A stretch of 64,000 bases of DNA from CAYMBP01 sp964388745 (GCA_964388745.1 CAYMBP010000002.1:18933-82932); one strand, 5' to 3'. Counted from the stretch's first letter, positions 17,651-26,967 are shown. Notes: a model not told the origin generated them from the sequence alone. Translations and numbers: made by a program.

Positions 17651-18448
17651 ATGTATCCACAGTTGTTTCACCTATACGGTCCAATATGGATTCATAGCTA
17701 TGGAACTATGATTGCTTTAGGCTTTGTTCTTTTTCTTGCGGTTTCCTACTATCATCCTCTTCGAGCAAAAATAACATCATCAGATGATTATTTTTCTGTT
17801 CTTTTTATAGGTCTTTTAACAGGCATCATTGGCGGACGAATTGGCTTTGTAGTAACACATCTTGACTTTTTTATACATAACTGGACAGAAATATTTTTAT
17901 TGTGGACAGGAGGATTTACCTCACAAGGAGCAATTATCTCAATTGCCTTTGTTGTACCATGGTACTTGCACTATAAAAAGATACCGCTTCTGCCCTTTCT
18001 TGATCTTGCTGCAATTCATGCACCGCTTTTACAAGCGGTTGGGCGGCTTGGCTGCCTTTTTGCAGGCTGCTGTTATGGCGCATCTGCAGCAGCAACCACA
18101 CCTCTTGCTGTTATTTTTACTAATCCAAACGGCTCTGGGCCTCTTTTTACACCTCTTTATCCTATTCAACTCTATACAAGTGTAGCCTCATTACTTTTTT
18201 TTATGATGCTATACACACTCTCTTTCAAGTCTCGATTGCTTCCTGGTCTTCTTGCATTTATATATCTTTTTGCTGAAAGTGGCCTACGATTCACTACCGA
18301 TTTTTGGCGTGGAGATAGGGAAAAACTTTATTTTATCAAACATATTTTATTATCACAGTCACAAATTACTTCATTTGTTGTTATGAGTATTTCATGTATA
18401 GGAATACTCCTTATTTTTTTCAATCATTACCGTTCTAGAAAGAACTAA
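17651..18448 (+). CDS. lgt: prolipoprotein diacylglyceryl transferase
   Basis: 265 aa, about seven membrane segments. Lgt moves a diacylglyceryl group from phosphatidylglycerol to the lipobox Cys of prelipoproteins in the inner membrane. Recognised signatures: HSYGTMIALGFVLFL near the N-terminus, GGRIGFV, WTGGFTSQGAI in place of the usual GGLSFHGG (His altered), the family core VGRLGCLFAGCCYG, and PIQLYTS. The ribosome binding site is AGAGGAA before ATG 17651. dnaG starts 14 nt after its stop, so lgt heads an lgt-dnaG-rpoD transcription unit. The family call is firm; the changed HGG motif is worth noting but other key residues are present. Confidence 0.93.
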   Translation: MYPQLFHLYGPIWIHSYGTMIALGFVLFLAVSYYHPLRAKITSSDDYFSVLFIGLLTGIIGGRIGFVVTHLDFFIHNWTEIFLLWTGGFTSQGAIISIAFVVPWYLHYKKIPLLPFLDLAAIHAPLLQAVGRLGCLFAGCCYGASAAATTPLAVIFTNPNGSGPLFTPLYPIQLYTSVASLLFFMMLYTLSFKSRLLPGLLAFIYLFAESGLRFTTDFWRGDREKLYFIKHILLSQSQITSFVVMSISCIGILLIFFNHYRSRKN

Positions 18449-18462
18449 AGCTTTAAGTACCC

Positions 18463-20283
18463 ATGTCAACTATCTTTGATTACATCAGGCTTCATATTCC
18501 GATTCTTGATGTGGTAAGTGAATACGTCACACTCAAACCTGCCGGTAGCTACTGGAAAGGCCCATGCCCTTTTCATAAAGAGACCGATGCCTCGTTTACC
18601 GTCAGCCCAGATAAAGCAATTTTTTACTGTTTTGGATGTCAGGCAAGTGGCGACGTCATTGGTTTTATTGCCAAAAAAGAGACGCTCAATCAGGGCGAAG
18701 CAGCACAACACATTATAGAACAGCGCGGACTTGATGTCCCTCAAGATATTCTCTCACGATCGAACCTTACTAATCATACAGGCAAACGATTAAGTGCATT
18801 TTCTTCATGTGACGCTTTTGCTTTATGGGCAAATGAACAATTTAAACAATCAGTTGTTGCCCAAAATTATTGTAAAAAACGAGGAATTGATCTTGCGAGC
18901 GCCCTTTCATTTGGTATTGGCTATGTACCAAGCGGTAATCGAGCAATCAATAAATGCATTAAAGCTCTTCACTTAAACGGCGGCGTTGTTAACGATCTTA
19001 TCTCTATTGGAATTTTTTTTGAAGGCCATAATGGACTTCACTCTCCCTTTGAAGAGCGAATCATCTTTCCAATTAAAGACCATTCAAATAGAGTCTGTGG
19101 CTTTGGTGGACGTATTTTTAAAACTGAAGATACACGAGCAAAGTACTACAATAGTAAAGAATCAGACCTTTTTTCTAAAGGAAAGGTGCTCTTCGGTCTT
19201 GATCGAGCAAAAACAAGCATTCAACAAAAGCAAACTGTTTTTCTTGTTGAAGGATATCTTGACTGCCTCATGATGGTAAGCAATGGATATCATAACACAG
19301 TTGCAACCCTCGGCACAGCCTGCACAATAGATCATCTTAAACTATTAGCTCGCTTTGCAAATAAAGTCTACATCTTATTTGACGGTGATGCAGCAGGGAA
19401 AAAAGCTGTCGCTCGACTTACTCAGCTCTGCTGGGAAGTAAACCTTGAATTATTTGTCATACAACTTCCAAATAATCATGACCCAGCCTCATTTCTTCAA
19501 GAAAATCAAGACCTGACTCCTTTTATTAATCAGGCTTTAACTATTTTTAGCTTTTTTATAGAAATACAATCTGAAAATTTTTCAAAAAAGCCGCTTGCTG
19601 AAAAAGTTGCGGCGGCAGAAACAATTGTATCATTAATCACACAAATAGAAGACCCCCTCAAGAAAGACCTTTTGCTTCAAGAGGCAAGTTCAGCAACAAG
19701 TATTCCATATAATATACTTAAAGAAAAATCAATTAAAAGACAAAAGCCAAGAAACTTTACAAAAGGCAATTCACCAGCTAAAATTAATTTGACGACTTCT
19801 CAACCAGCAAAGTCAAGTCTACATAGCCAGTGTAATGAAACAGCAGCAGATATTCACCGTATTGAAAAGCTTATTTTTGCTCTTATTGTAAGCGGGAATA
19901 CAAAGAATAAAATATTGGAGCTTGAAGCAGAGTTGATTCCTCACTTTTCAGAAAAAATTAAATCTTATCTGAAAGCGTGGCAAAAGTTTGTACAAAACAA
20001 TGCTCATGAAAAATTAACACTTAGCTCTTTTATTGAGCAAATTGACAAAAATGATCGAGAGTGGCTTTTACGAGCAAGTATGACTTATGAACAAGATGAT
20101 TTAGAGCTTGTTTTTCGCCAGCTTGTTGGTCAATTTTGTAAACACAATTGGAAAAACATTATTCGTGATCTCAAAGAACAAATGCACCAAGCGCATAAAG
20201 ATCAAGATGTAGATCAATTAAATAGGTTATTTACAACATTTTCCTCTTTAAAACGGGATATTCAAAGCAGGGGGCTGATATGA
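18463..20283 (+). CDS. dnaG: DNA primase DnaG
   Basis: 606 aa, full length. DnaG makes RNA primers for the replication fork. The N-terminal CHC2 zinc ribbon reads CPFHKETDASFTV then FYCFGCQASGDVIGF (residues about 36-70). The catalytic core has ERIIFPIKD and GFGGRIF, and the Toprim motifs are VEGYLDCLM and LFDGDAAGKKA. A C-terminal helical region follows that would bind DnaB. The start ATG 18463 is 14 nt after lgt. The last four bases overlap rpoD (ATGA), the classic dnaG-rpoD arrangement of the macromolecular synthesis operon. The usual rpsU partner is not present here. Confidence 0.97.
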   Translation: MSTIFDYIRLHIPILDVVSEYVTLKPAGSYWKGPCPFHKETDASFTVSPDKAIFYCFGCQASGDVIGFIAKKETLNQGEAAQHIIEQRGLDVPQDILSRSNLTNHTGKRLSAFSSCDAFALWANEQFKQSVVAQNYCKKRGIDLASALSFGIGYVPSGNRAINKCIKALHLNGGVVNDLISIGIFFEGHNGLHSPFEERIIFPIKDHSNRVCGFGGRIFKTEDTRAKYYNSKESDLFSKGKVLFGLDRAKTSIQQKQTVFLVEGYLDCLMMVSNGYHNTVATLGTACTIDHLKLLARFANKVYILFDGDAAGKKAVARLTQLCWEVNLELFVIQLPNNHDPASFLQENQDLTPFINQALTIFSFFIEIQSENFSKKPLAEKVAAAETIVSLITQIEDPLKKDLLLQEASSATSIPYNILKEKSIKRQKPRNFTKGNSPAKINLTTSQPAKSSLHSQCNETAADIHRIEKLIFALIVSGNTKNKILELEAELIPHFSEKIKSYLKAWQKFVQNNAHEKLTLSSFIEQIDKNDREWLLRASMTYEQDDLELVFRQLVGQFCKHNWKNIIRDLKEQMHQAHKDQDVDQLNRLFTTFSSLKRDIQSRGLI

Positions 20284-22490
20284 CCATTAAAAAAAATCCA
20301 ACACCAAAAAAAAAGACAAGCTCTAAAAAAGCAACATCTTCAAAAAAAATAGATGCTACTCGCTCATCAGTGACAAAAAAGAAATCATCAACAGATAAAA
20401 AAATATTGAAAAAAGTAGCAACTAAAAAAAGCACAGCTCCTAAAAATGTCTCTAAAAAAACAAGCTCTACAAAACAAGCTGTTACCAAAAAACAATCAAC
20501 CCCAACAAAAACAACTACCTCAAGATCAAAAGTTGTAAAAAAGATTTCTAAAAAAACAGCAACATCTCACGCTGCAGCACTTAAACAAGCAACAAGCGCT
20601 ATTAAAAAAGTATCATCTCGCAAATCCTCCTCCAAGCAAGAAGTAACCAATGACAAAGTTGTATCACTTAAAAGCATTGAAAAGCAGCTTGAAAGCCTTA
20701 TTGAGCGAGGTCGGACAGACGGAGTGTTGACCTTTGAAGATCTTGCAATGTTCAGCCAAAAACATCGACTCAATGAAGAAGATGCAAATGAACTGTTTCA
20801 GATATTTGAAAAAGAAAATATAGATCTTATTTCACAAGAAGAGCTTGATAACTCATCGCATGTATTTGAAGCACTTGACGAGGAGTCTGCTCACCGATAT
20901 GATGGCCTCAAACAGAATATTGCCTCATCTCTTGAAGCAACTGAACTATCGAGTGAACTTTCTGAAGATGAAGTTTTCAATGATAAAGAAATTGAAAAAA
21001 TTAAAAGTGGTCTTGAGCCAAGCCAGCTCAATGATCCTGTTAAACTTTATCTCAAAGAAATTGGTAAAATACCACTGCTAAATAAAACAACAGAAAAAAT
21101 GATTGCTGATAAAATAGCAGAAGGGAAAAAAGAGGCAATTAATGCTATTGCTCAATTTCCATTTGTTGCCAAAGAATTTCTTAATATGGAAGATCGCATT
21201 CATCGAGACCCTCTCTTTTTGAAAGATGTTATTCAATTCTCAGACTTTGATGAAGACAATTCTCCAAAATTTGAAGAAGAAAAGCAAAAATTTCTTTCAG
21301 CGATTCATGGTATTCGAGATATTATAGCCAATGAAGATAAAATCTATCGATCTTATAAAGGAAAGCTTGACAACCCTTCCAAAAAGAAAGAAATGCTTAA
21401 AAAAGTTGAAGATAATAAAAAAGCCGTTGTTCAAGCTATTGAGGATATTAAAATCTCAAATAAGCAAATTCGACGCTTTGGTAAAAAAATTGAAAAAATA
21501 ATTAAAAAAATAGCTGATCGCATTAATGAAATAGAAATAGCAGACGAGAAGCTTATCTTTTATCGTGGGCTTAAAAGTAAGCGACCAGATGATGAAGAGA
21601 CCATCAATACTCTCGAAACAAGCCAGCGTACAGCCGCAAAGCTCATAAAAAAAACTGAAGGCGAAGCGGGTATTAGCAAAGAACGAATTGATGAACTATA
21701 TAATCAATTTTTGATTGCTCAAAATAAAGATAAACAAGCTAAAGATGACCTAGCACGAGCTAACCTTAGACTTGTAGTTAATATCGCCAAAAAATATATT
21801 AATCGAGGCTTGCATTTTCTTGATCTAATTCAAGAAGGTAATATTGGTCTTTTAAAAGCTGTTGAAAAATTTGAGTTTGAACGAGGATTTAAGTTTTCAA
21901 CCTATGCAACCTGGTGGATTCGTCAGGCAATTACTCGAGCAATTGCTGATCAATCAAGAACAATACGAGTCCCTGTTCACATGGTTGAAACCTTAAGTAA
22001 AATTAACAAAATTACACGTGCTTATGTTCAAGAAGAGGGACGAGAGCCAACATACGCAGAGCTTGCCAAAGAACTTAATCTTGATGAAAAGAAAATCAAA
22101 AATATTATCAAAATTTCTAAAGAGCCTGTCTCACTTGAAACACCTGTTGGCGATAGTGATGACACCTATCTCAAAGATTTTATTGAAGATGACAATGACT
22201 ATACACCTGTTGATGCCGTTGTTAATGATGACTTGAAAGAAAAAGTTCGTGAAATTCTTAAAACACTCACCCCTCGCGAAGAAAAAGTCCTCAAGATGCG
22301 CTTTGGGATTGACGTTGCCTCAGAACACACCCTTGAAGAGGTAGGAAAAGATTTTTCTGTTACTCGTGAACGTATTAGGCAAATTGAAGTAAAGGCCCTG
22401 CGTAAACTTCGACATCCATCACGCAGCAAACGACTTCAGAGCTTTTTCGACAAAGAGTTTGATATCGCTCCAAATGATACCATTGAATAA
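20280..22490 (+). CDS. rpoD: primary sigma factor (RpoD/SigA) with histone-H1-like N-terminal tail
   Basis: 736 aa. It directs RNA polymerase to housekeeping promoters. Residues 1 to about 122 are a low-complexity Lys/Ser/Thr/Ala tail (start MTIKKNPTPKKKTSSKKATS) like eukaryotic H1 or chlamydial Hc proteins and not part of normal sigma factors. Then come region 1.1 (about 130-195), region 1.2 (DPVKLYLKEIGKIPLL), a non-conserved insert, region 2 (ARANLRLVVNIAKKYINRGL and FKFSTYATWWIRQAITRAIA), region 3, and region 4 (LTPREEKVLKMRFGI, TRERIRQIEVKALRKLRHP). Translation is coupled to dnaG by the ATGA overlap, and no later strong ribosome binding site was noticed that would skip the tail. Confidence 0.97.
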   Translation: MTIKKNPTPKKKTSSKKATSSKKIDATRSSVTKKKSSTDKKILKKVATKKSTAPKNVSKKTSSTKQAVTKKQSTPTKTTTSRSKVVKKISKKTATSHAAALKQATSAIKKVSSRKSSSKQEVTNDKVVSLKSIEKQLESLIERGRTDGVLTFEDLAMFSQKHRLNEEDANELFQIFEKENIDLISQEELDNSSHVFEALDEESAHRYDGLKQNIASSLEATELSSELSEDEVFNDKEIEKIKSGLEPSQLNDPVKLYLKEIGKIPLLNKTTEKMIADKIAEGKKEAINAIAQFPFVAKEFLNMEDRIHRDPLFLKDVIQFSDFDEDNSPKFEEEKQKFLSAIHGIRDIIANEDKIYRSYKGKLDNPSKKKEMLKKVEDNKKAVVQAIEDIKISNKQIRRFGKKIEKIIKKIADRINEIEIADEKLIFYRGLKSKRPDDEETINTLETSQRTAAKLIKKTEGEAGISKERIDELYNQFLIAQNKDKQAKDDLARANLRLVVNIAKKYINRGLHFLDLIQEGNIGLLKAVEKFEFERGFKFSTYATWWIRQAITRAIADQSRTIRVPVHMVETLSKINKITRAYVQEEGREPTYAELAKELNLDEKKIKNIIKISKEPVSLETPVGDSDDTYLKDFIEDDNDYTPVDAVVNDDLKEKVREILKTLTPREEKVLKMRFGIDVASEHTLEEVGKDFSVTRERIRQIEVKALRKLRHPSRSKRLQSFFDKEFDIAPNDTIE

Positions 22491-22496
22491 TGCTAT

Positions 22497-22514
22497 AGGG
22501 CCCTATAGGGCCCT
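22497..22514 (+). terminator. self-complementary hairpin after rpoD
   Basis: AGGGCCC-TATA-GGGCCCT forms a 7-bp G/C stem with a 4-nt loop, followed by TTCTCTT. It lies between rpoD and the next gene's ribosome binding site. It could be a weak terminator or attenuator, allowing partial read-through into the glycosyltransferase gene. Confidence 0.55.
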
Positions 22515-22537
22515 TCTCTTAAAAAGGAGAAATCAGC

Positions 22538-23659
22538 ATGCGCATCGCCCACTTTATCACAAGCCTGACAATTGGAGGCGCAGAACGAGCACTCTACAAT
22601 CGCTTAGCACACAAAAATATGCAAGGACACGATCACTTCATTATCTATCTCTATGACGGACCAATTCGCTTCAAGATAGAGTCTCTTGGTATTCAGACTC
22701 ATCAACTTTCTTACTCAAAACTTAAGTATACTCCAGATATACTTGCAAAATTGATCTCGCAAATCAAAACTTATCAACCAGATATTATCCATACTGCACT
22801 TTGGTCTGCAAACACCCTGGGTAGAATTGCTGGAAAAATAACAGGTATTCCTGTAATTTCTGATTTACATGGCAAAAGCAGTCATGAAGGACGCTTTAGA
22901 AATATAATTGAACGGCAAACCTACGGACTATCCCATACCCTCATCGCAGTAAGTGAGAGCGTTGCACAAGATTATACAAAAAACATTTTACATTATTCAA
23001 AAAAGAAAAAGTCTCGGCTTGTAACCATTCCTAATGGCATAGACTTTCAACAAATTTCACAATCAAAATCGATTTCAAGAAAATCTCTCGGCTTTGATGA
23101 TAATCATTTTATCATTGGCGCTATTGGCCGCCTTGAACCAATCAAAAATTATCACTTACTAATCAACTCACTTTCAGACTTGCGAACGTTTTTACCTACA
23201 AAAATAATGAGAAACATTCGCATTTGTCTTGTTGGTGATGGCAGTGAACGAAAAAAGCTTGAGCTGACCATCCAAGAATTACAACTTGAAGATATTGTTT
23301 TTTTTGCAGGAGAGCAAGACAACCCGCATGATTGGTACCCTCTTTTTGATTGTTTCACTTTGTCATCATTTTCTGAAGGACTATCAATTGCACTACTTGA
23401 AGCTCTTGCACATACTATTCCAATTGTCACAACTAATGATACACTAAAGCATGACGTAATCACTCACCAAGAACACGGCTTAATTGTTACTGAAAAAAAA
23501 AGTGAAGCGTTTGCCAGGGCTCTTGCCAAACTCATCACCAACCAACAACTTAAAAAACATATGAAAAAGGCAATCAAAAAACATATTGCTCAATTTGACC
23601 TTGGAATATCACTACAAAAATATAACCATTTATACAAGACCATTTGCAAAAAAAATTGA
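22538..23659 (+). CDS. family 4 (GT-B) glycosyltransferase
   Basis: 373 aa. It has a retaining GT-B fold transferase pattern: an N-domain opening with RIAHFITSLTIGGAERALYN, the ITGIPVISDLHGKSSHEG acceptor-side loop, then the C-domain nucleotide-sugar site with GAIGRLEPIKNY, LVGDGSERKKLE and SSFSEGLSIALLEALAHTIP (E-x7-E signature). Such enzymes add a sugar from UDP or GDP donors to lipid-linked or surface glycans; donor and acceptor cannot be read from sequence. AAAAGGAGA lies 7 nt before ATG 22538. It follows rpoD by 47 nt behind a small hairpin and is far from the 44-55 kb glycan cluster. Confidence 0.9.
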   Translation: MRIAHFITSLTIGGAERALYNRLAHKNMQGHDHFIIYLYDGPIRFKIESLGIQTHQLSYSKLKYTPDILAKLISQIKTYQPDIIHTALWSANTLGRIAGKITGIPVISDLHGKSSHEGRFRNIIERQTYGLSHTLIAVSESVAQDYTKNILHYSKKKKSRLVTIPNGIDFQQISQSKSISRKSLGFDDNHFIIGAIGRLEPIKNYHLLINSLSDLRTFLPTKIMRNIRICLVGDGSERKKLELTIQELQLEDIVFFAGEQDNPHDWYPLFDCFTLSSFSEGLSIALLEALAHTIPIVTTNDTLKHDVITHQEHGLIVTEKKSEAFARALAKLITNQQLKKHMKKAIKKHIAQFDLGISLQKYNHLYKTICKKN

Positions 23660-23744
23660 CATGACAAATGATATTATAAAAAATTTTTGAGGAATTTTAA
23701 TCAAAATTTTCATCTTGAAATCAACAAAAAACTTTAAAAAATAT

Positions 23745-23856
23745 TTGCTTTTTTTATTTTGATCATGTACATTTAGGTCATCAAGTAAATCAACTACTTA
23801 ATTTAGATAACCTCCATTTCCCCTGTCCAAGACGTTCGTCTGGATGGGGGTTTTTA
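23745..23856 (+). ncRNA. candidate small RNA or truA leader (promoter plus intrinsic terminator)
   Basis: TTGCTT at 23745-23750, a 17-nt spacer and TACATT at 23768-23773 would start a transcript near 23780. An intrinsic terminator follows at 23820-23856: a C4/G4-closed hairpin with TCCAAGAC/GTCTGGA arms and a TTC loop, then TTTTT. The ~75-nt transcript has no start codon with a ribosome binding site. Because truA begins about 10 nt after the T tract, this may be an independent sRNA or an attenuating leader. No known RNA family is recognised. Confidence 0.45.
23820..23856 (+). terminator. strong intrinsic terminator just upstream of truA
   Basis: The CCCC...GGGG-closed stem-loop contains TCCAAGAC/GTCTGGA arms with a bulge, a TTC apical loop and a following T5 tract. 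It is the best-formed terminator in this part of the window. Confidence 0.8.
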
Positions 23857-23866
23857 ATTGAATAAA

Positions 23867-24616
23867 ATGAACAAATTTAAAGCAATAATTGCTTACGATG
23901 GTACTTCCTACAAAGGATGGCAAATTCAAAAAAAAGATATAACTATTGCTGGTACATTAATCAAACATTTTAAACGCACTTTTAATCATGATATTGTACT
24001 TCTTGGTGCATCTCGTACCGATGCGGGTGTTCATGCTCTTGGACAGACGGCTCGGATTATTACAGAATTGCCGTGTGATATACAAAAAATACAGTCAGCT
24101 TGGAATAAAGCGCTTCCACCTGATATTGTCATTCGCTCACTTGAAAGAATATCAAACTTTCATCCCTGTGTTAACGTCAAAGAAAAAACGTATTACTATA
24201 CTCTTTTTCTCAAACGGCCACTTCCCTTTATTGCTCGATATGGGTGGTTTTATGACTTTATCAAATTAATTGATCTTGCTTTATTTGAAAAGTTACTTCA
24301 CAGCTATATTGGCACACATGATTTTGCCTCTTTTTGCAAATGGGAACCAAACAAAACAACCATTAGAACAATAACAGATATCTCACTGAAAAAAATCAAA
24401 CAACACAATGCACTGCTCATAACCGTCAAAGGGCCAGGTTTTGCTCGCTTTCAAATTCGACGTATGATAGGATATGCACTGGATATTGCACGGATTTCAC
24501 CAAGGCCTTTAGAACATCTTCGTGACCTGCTGAATAATCCTAATCATGAACAAACCTTTATCAAAGCAGACGGAGCTGGATTATGCTTAAGAAAAATTGT
24601 CTATCAGAAACCATGA
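23867..24616 (+). CDS. truA: tRNA pseudouridine(38-40) synthase TruA
   Basis: 249 aa. TruA isomerises uridines 38-40 in the anticodon arm of many tRNAs. Signatures: AYDGTSYKGWQIQ near the N-terminus, the catalytic-Asp motif SRTDAGVHALGQ (residues about 50-61), KTYYYTLFL, and GPGFARFQIRRMIGYALDIA near the C-terminus. ATG 23867 fits the family's N-terminus best; TTG 23858 would add three residues. The ribosome binding site is weak and lies next to the terminator at 23820-23856. The stop overlaps the cdsA start (ATGA), so the two genes are coupled. Confidence 0.95.
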   Translation: MNKFKAIIAYDGTSYKGWQIQKKDITIAGTLIKHFKRTFNHDIVLLGASRTDAGVHALGQTARIITELPCDIQKIQSAWNKALPPDIVIRSLERISNFHPCVNVKEKTYYYTLFLKRPLPFIARYGWFYDFIKLIDLALFEKLLHSYIGTHDFASFCKWEPNKTTIRTITDISLKKIKQHNALLITVKGPGFARFQIRRMIGYALDIARISPRPLEHLRDLLNNPNHEQTFIKADGAGLCLRKIVYQKP

Positions 24617-25296
24617 AACAAAACAGAGATCTTTATGAAGTAATCATCAGGACAATTAGTGGTTCACTGATGGCACTTGGACTAGTAACCATGTATTATT
24701 TTCTGCCAAACTTTTATGAAAAATTCTTTCTTATTTTTTTATCTTGTTTTGCAGCGTATGAATTTGCTCAACTACTTTCCAGTCATATACTAAGATCTAT
24801 GCTCTCTATTCTTCTTTACCCAGTCTTGCCTACCCTTGCCCTCATCTACCTTCATAAAAATTATCGGGAAGTCAATCTGCTATTCCCCCTCACTCCTTTT
24901 ATTATCGCAGCTCTTGCTGACACCGGAGGCTACTTTGTTGGTAAATTATGGGGGACCCATAAAATATGCATACGCATCAGCCCAGGGAAGTCATGGGAAG
25001 GGTTTGCAGGAAGCTTTGTAGCCGTTACTATTTTTCTTTACTTCGCACAGGCATTTTTTGCTCAAACCCCACTCGACTGGATTACTCATCAAGGGGTTAT
25101 TCTTATGAGCCTTGTTGGACTACTATTCACAGCCGTTGCTTTTCTTGGAGGCTTTTTTATTTCATTTCTTAAAAGAAGACAAGGCGTCAAAGATAGTGGA
25201 TCTATTATTCCTGGCCACGGCGGCATTCTTGATCGGTGCGATTCAGTCTTTTTTTTAGCCCCTCTGATATGGCTAATAGACTTTATTTTTCGATAA
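24613..25296 (+). CDS. cdsA: phosphatidate cytidylyltransferase CdsA
   Basis: 227 aa, about six to seven membrane segments. CdsA makes CDP-diacylglycerol from phosphatidic acid and CTP, the branch point to phosphatidylglycerol and phosphatidylethanolamine. The catalytic C-terminal signature is intact: ALADTGGYFVGKLWG, ISPGKSWEGFAGS, and KRRQGVKDSGSIIPGHGG then ILDRCDSVFFLAPL. The start at ATG 24613 overlaps the truA stop; an upstream in-frame ATG at 24583 lies inside truA and has no ribosome binding site. It supplies the lipid that Lgt uses. It is a little shorter than the usual ~260-280 aa at the N-terminus. Confidence 0.94.
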   Translation: MKQNRDLYEVIIRTISGSLMALGLVTMYYFLPNFYEKFFLIFLSCFAAYEFAQLLSSHILRSMLSILLYPVLPTLALIYLHKNYREVNLLFPLTPFIIAALADTGGYFVGKLWGTHKICIRISPGKSWEGFAGSFVAVTIFLYFAQAFFAQTPLDWITHQGVILMSLVGLLFTAVAFLGGFFISFLKRRQGVKDSGSIIPGHGGILDRCDSVFFLAPLIWLIDFIFR

Positions 25297-25504
25297 TAGA
25301 TTATTCTTTTTGCAAGAAAAGAGATAAACCCGTATAATTAACGAATAGTTTATCTTAAGTAACTTTATAGCGCTAAAACTTATAATTAACACAATTGCTT
25401 CAGCTGAAAAGGAAGCTTTTGCAATTTATTTCGCTTATTTCAAGCTAACAACCTCACTGAAGCAAAATGTATTGATATAAGAAACAACTGCCGAATACAT
25501 AACA

Positions 25505-25999
25505 ATGGTTTTTTTAAATAGTATTTACTCTTTTATCTCCTTACTCTTCCAAGTTAATCTTTTAGTAAGTATTCTATGGATCATTACTGCATTTGTTTTG
25601 CTTTTAATTGAAATAGCATTGCCCGGATTTTTCTTTTTTATCTCTTTTGCTTGTGGATGCCTTATTGCTTCATTTTTTGCCTTTTTGCACGAACCATTTT
25701 CTTCACAGATAATCGCCTGGCTTCTATCAACTACAATTAGTTTTTTCATTCTTAGACGATTTAGTAAAAAAGGACTTCCGCATCATTATTCCTCAAACTA
25801 TAATGCTCTCATTGGTAAAAAAGGCACAGTAATACAAGAAATCAAACCATTTAAATCTGGCAGAGTAAAAATTCGAGGAGAATCGTGGGCCGCTATTACC
25901 TACAATGAAACAATTTCTCGAGGAACTTCCATTCGTGTGCTTGATATCAAAGGAAATAAAGTTATTGTACAATCTACTCTACCAAAGGATTTAGCATGA
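25505..25999 (+). CDS. NfeD-like membrane protein
   Basis: 164 aa. Two or three hydrophobic segments occur in residues about 10-80 (SILWIITAFVLLLIEIALPG, ISFACGCLIASFFAFL). They are followed by a soluble OB-fold domain typical of the short NfeD form: LIGKKGTVIQEI, SGRVKIRGESWAA and GTSIRVLDIKGNKVIVQ. NfeD proteins work with an adjacent SPFH/stomatin protein in membrane microdomain organisation and quality control. The neighbour is exactly that, and the two overlap by 4 nt (ATGA). The gap before it (25297-25504) is A/T-rich with no gene. Confidence 0.9.
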   Translation: MVFLNSIYSFISLLFQVNLLVSILWIITAFVLLLIEIALPGFFFFISFACGCLIASFFAFLHEPFSSQIIAWLLSTTISFFILRRFSKKGLPHHYSSNYNALIGKKGTVIQEIKPFKSGRVKIRGESWAAITYNETISRGTSIRVLDIKGNKVIVQSTLPKDLA

Positions 26000-26967
26000 T
26001 TATTCTCTATCTTTTTACGCTTTTTCTCATTATTTTTGTTTTTCTTATGTCAATTGTATACCGGGCAACTTTCTTGGTTAAACAAGCTGAAATCATTATT
26101 ATTGAACGCTTTGGTAAATTTCATCGTGTCTTAAGCTCTGGACTGCACTTGGTTATTCCCTTTATCGACAAACCACGTCAAACACTCTGGACATTTATTA
26201 AAGAGGATTATAAGGGGCACGCTATTCATCGCTATAGCTCATATGTTGAACGAATTGACTTACGAGAAGCTGTTTACGATTTTCCTAAACAAAATGTAAT
26301 TACCAAAGACAACGTGACCATGGAAATCAATGCTTTACTTTATTATCAAATTACAGACCCTCAAGCAGCAGTCTATGAAGTTGCGAATCTTCCCCAAGCC
26401 ATTGAAAAGCTTGCACAAACTACCATGCGAGATATCATCGGTTCCATGGACCTTGATGAAACACTTACCTCTCGTAGCAACATCAATGAGCAGCTGCAAA
26501 TTATTCTAGACGAAGCTACAGATAAATGGGGTGTAAAAGTTAATCGAGTTGAGCTTCAAGAAGTAAACCCTCCCCAAGATATTCGTATTGCCATGGAAAA
26601 ACAGATGCGTGCAGAGCGTGACCGTCGTGCCCATATCCTTGAGGCTGAAGGTAAAAAACGAGCGGCTATTCTAGAAGCAGAGGGAGATAAAATGGCCCAA
26701 ATAACTCGTGCCTCAGGAGAAGCAGAAGCACGGCTCAAACTTGCATCAGCTGAAGCTGAAGCGATTACCTTTATCAAAGGGGCTGTTCCTGAAAAAGATC
26801 CCCTTCCTTATTTGATTGCACAAAATTATATTCGAGCATTACCTGAAGTGACCAAGGATAAAGATGGGAAGCTTATTTTAGTTCCTTATGAAGCCTCTTC
26901 GCTTGTTGGAAGTCTTGCAACGATCAAAGAAATTTTTACCCATACACAAGATAAGCCAAAAGATTAA
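25996..26967 (+). CDS. SPFH-domain (stomatin/paraslipin, QmcA-like) membrane protein
   Basis: 323 aa. One N-terminal membrane segment (IILYLFTLFLIIFVFLMSIV) is followed by the SPFH/Band 7 domain: IIERFGKFHRVLSSGLHLVI, PFIDKPRQ, FPKQNVITKDNVTMEINALL, and the family block AQTTMRDIIGSMDLDETLTS. It ends with a long Ala/Glu-rich coiled coil (ILEAEGKKRAAILEAEGDKM). Such proteins form large membrane-attached rings that organise microdomains and modulate proteases such as FtsH. The pairing with NfeD (ATGA overlap) is the common partner arrangement. Confidence 0.93.
   Translation: MIILYLFTLFLIIFVFLMSIVYRATFLVKQAEIIIIERFGKFHRVLSSGLHLVIPFIDKPRQTLWTFIKEDYKGHAIHRYSSYVERIDLREAVYDFPKQNVITKDNVTMEINALLYYQITDPQAAVYEVANLPQAIEKLAQTTMRDIIGSMDLDETLTSRSNINEQLQIILDEATDKWGVKVNRVELQEVNPPQDIRIAMEKQMRAERDRRAHILEAEGKKRAAILEAEGDKMAQITRASGEAEARLKLASAEAEAITFIKGAVPEKDPLPYLIAQNYIRALPEVTKDKDGKLILVPYEASSLVGSLATIKEIFTHTQDKPKD

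Noticed and set aside
22497..22514. GGGCCC palindromes after rpoD as a protein-binding operator
   Set aside because: Position just after a stop and stem-loop geometry fit a hairpin better; no second site or regulator nearby.
25297..25504. Possible structured RNA or riboswitch upstream of the NfeD gene
   Set aside because: Only weak, unconnected inverted repeats were seen and no known riboswitch core.
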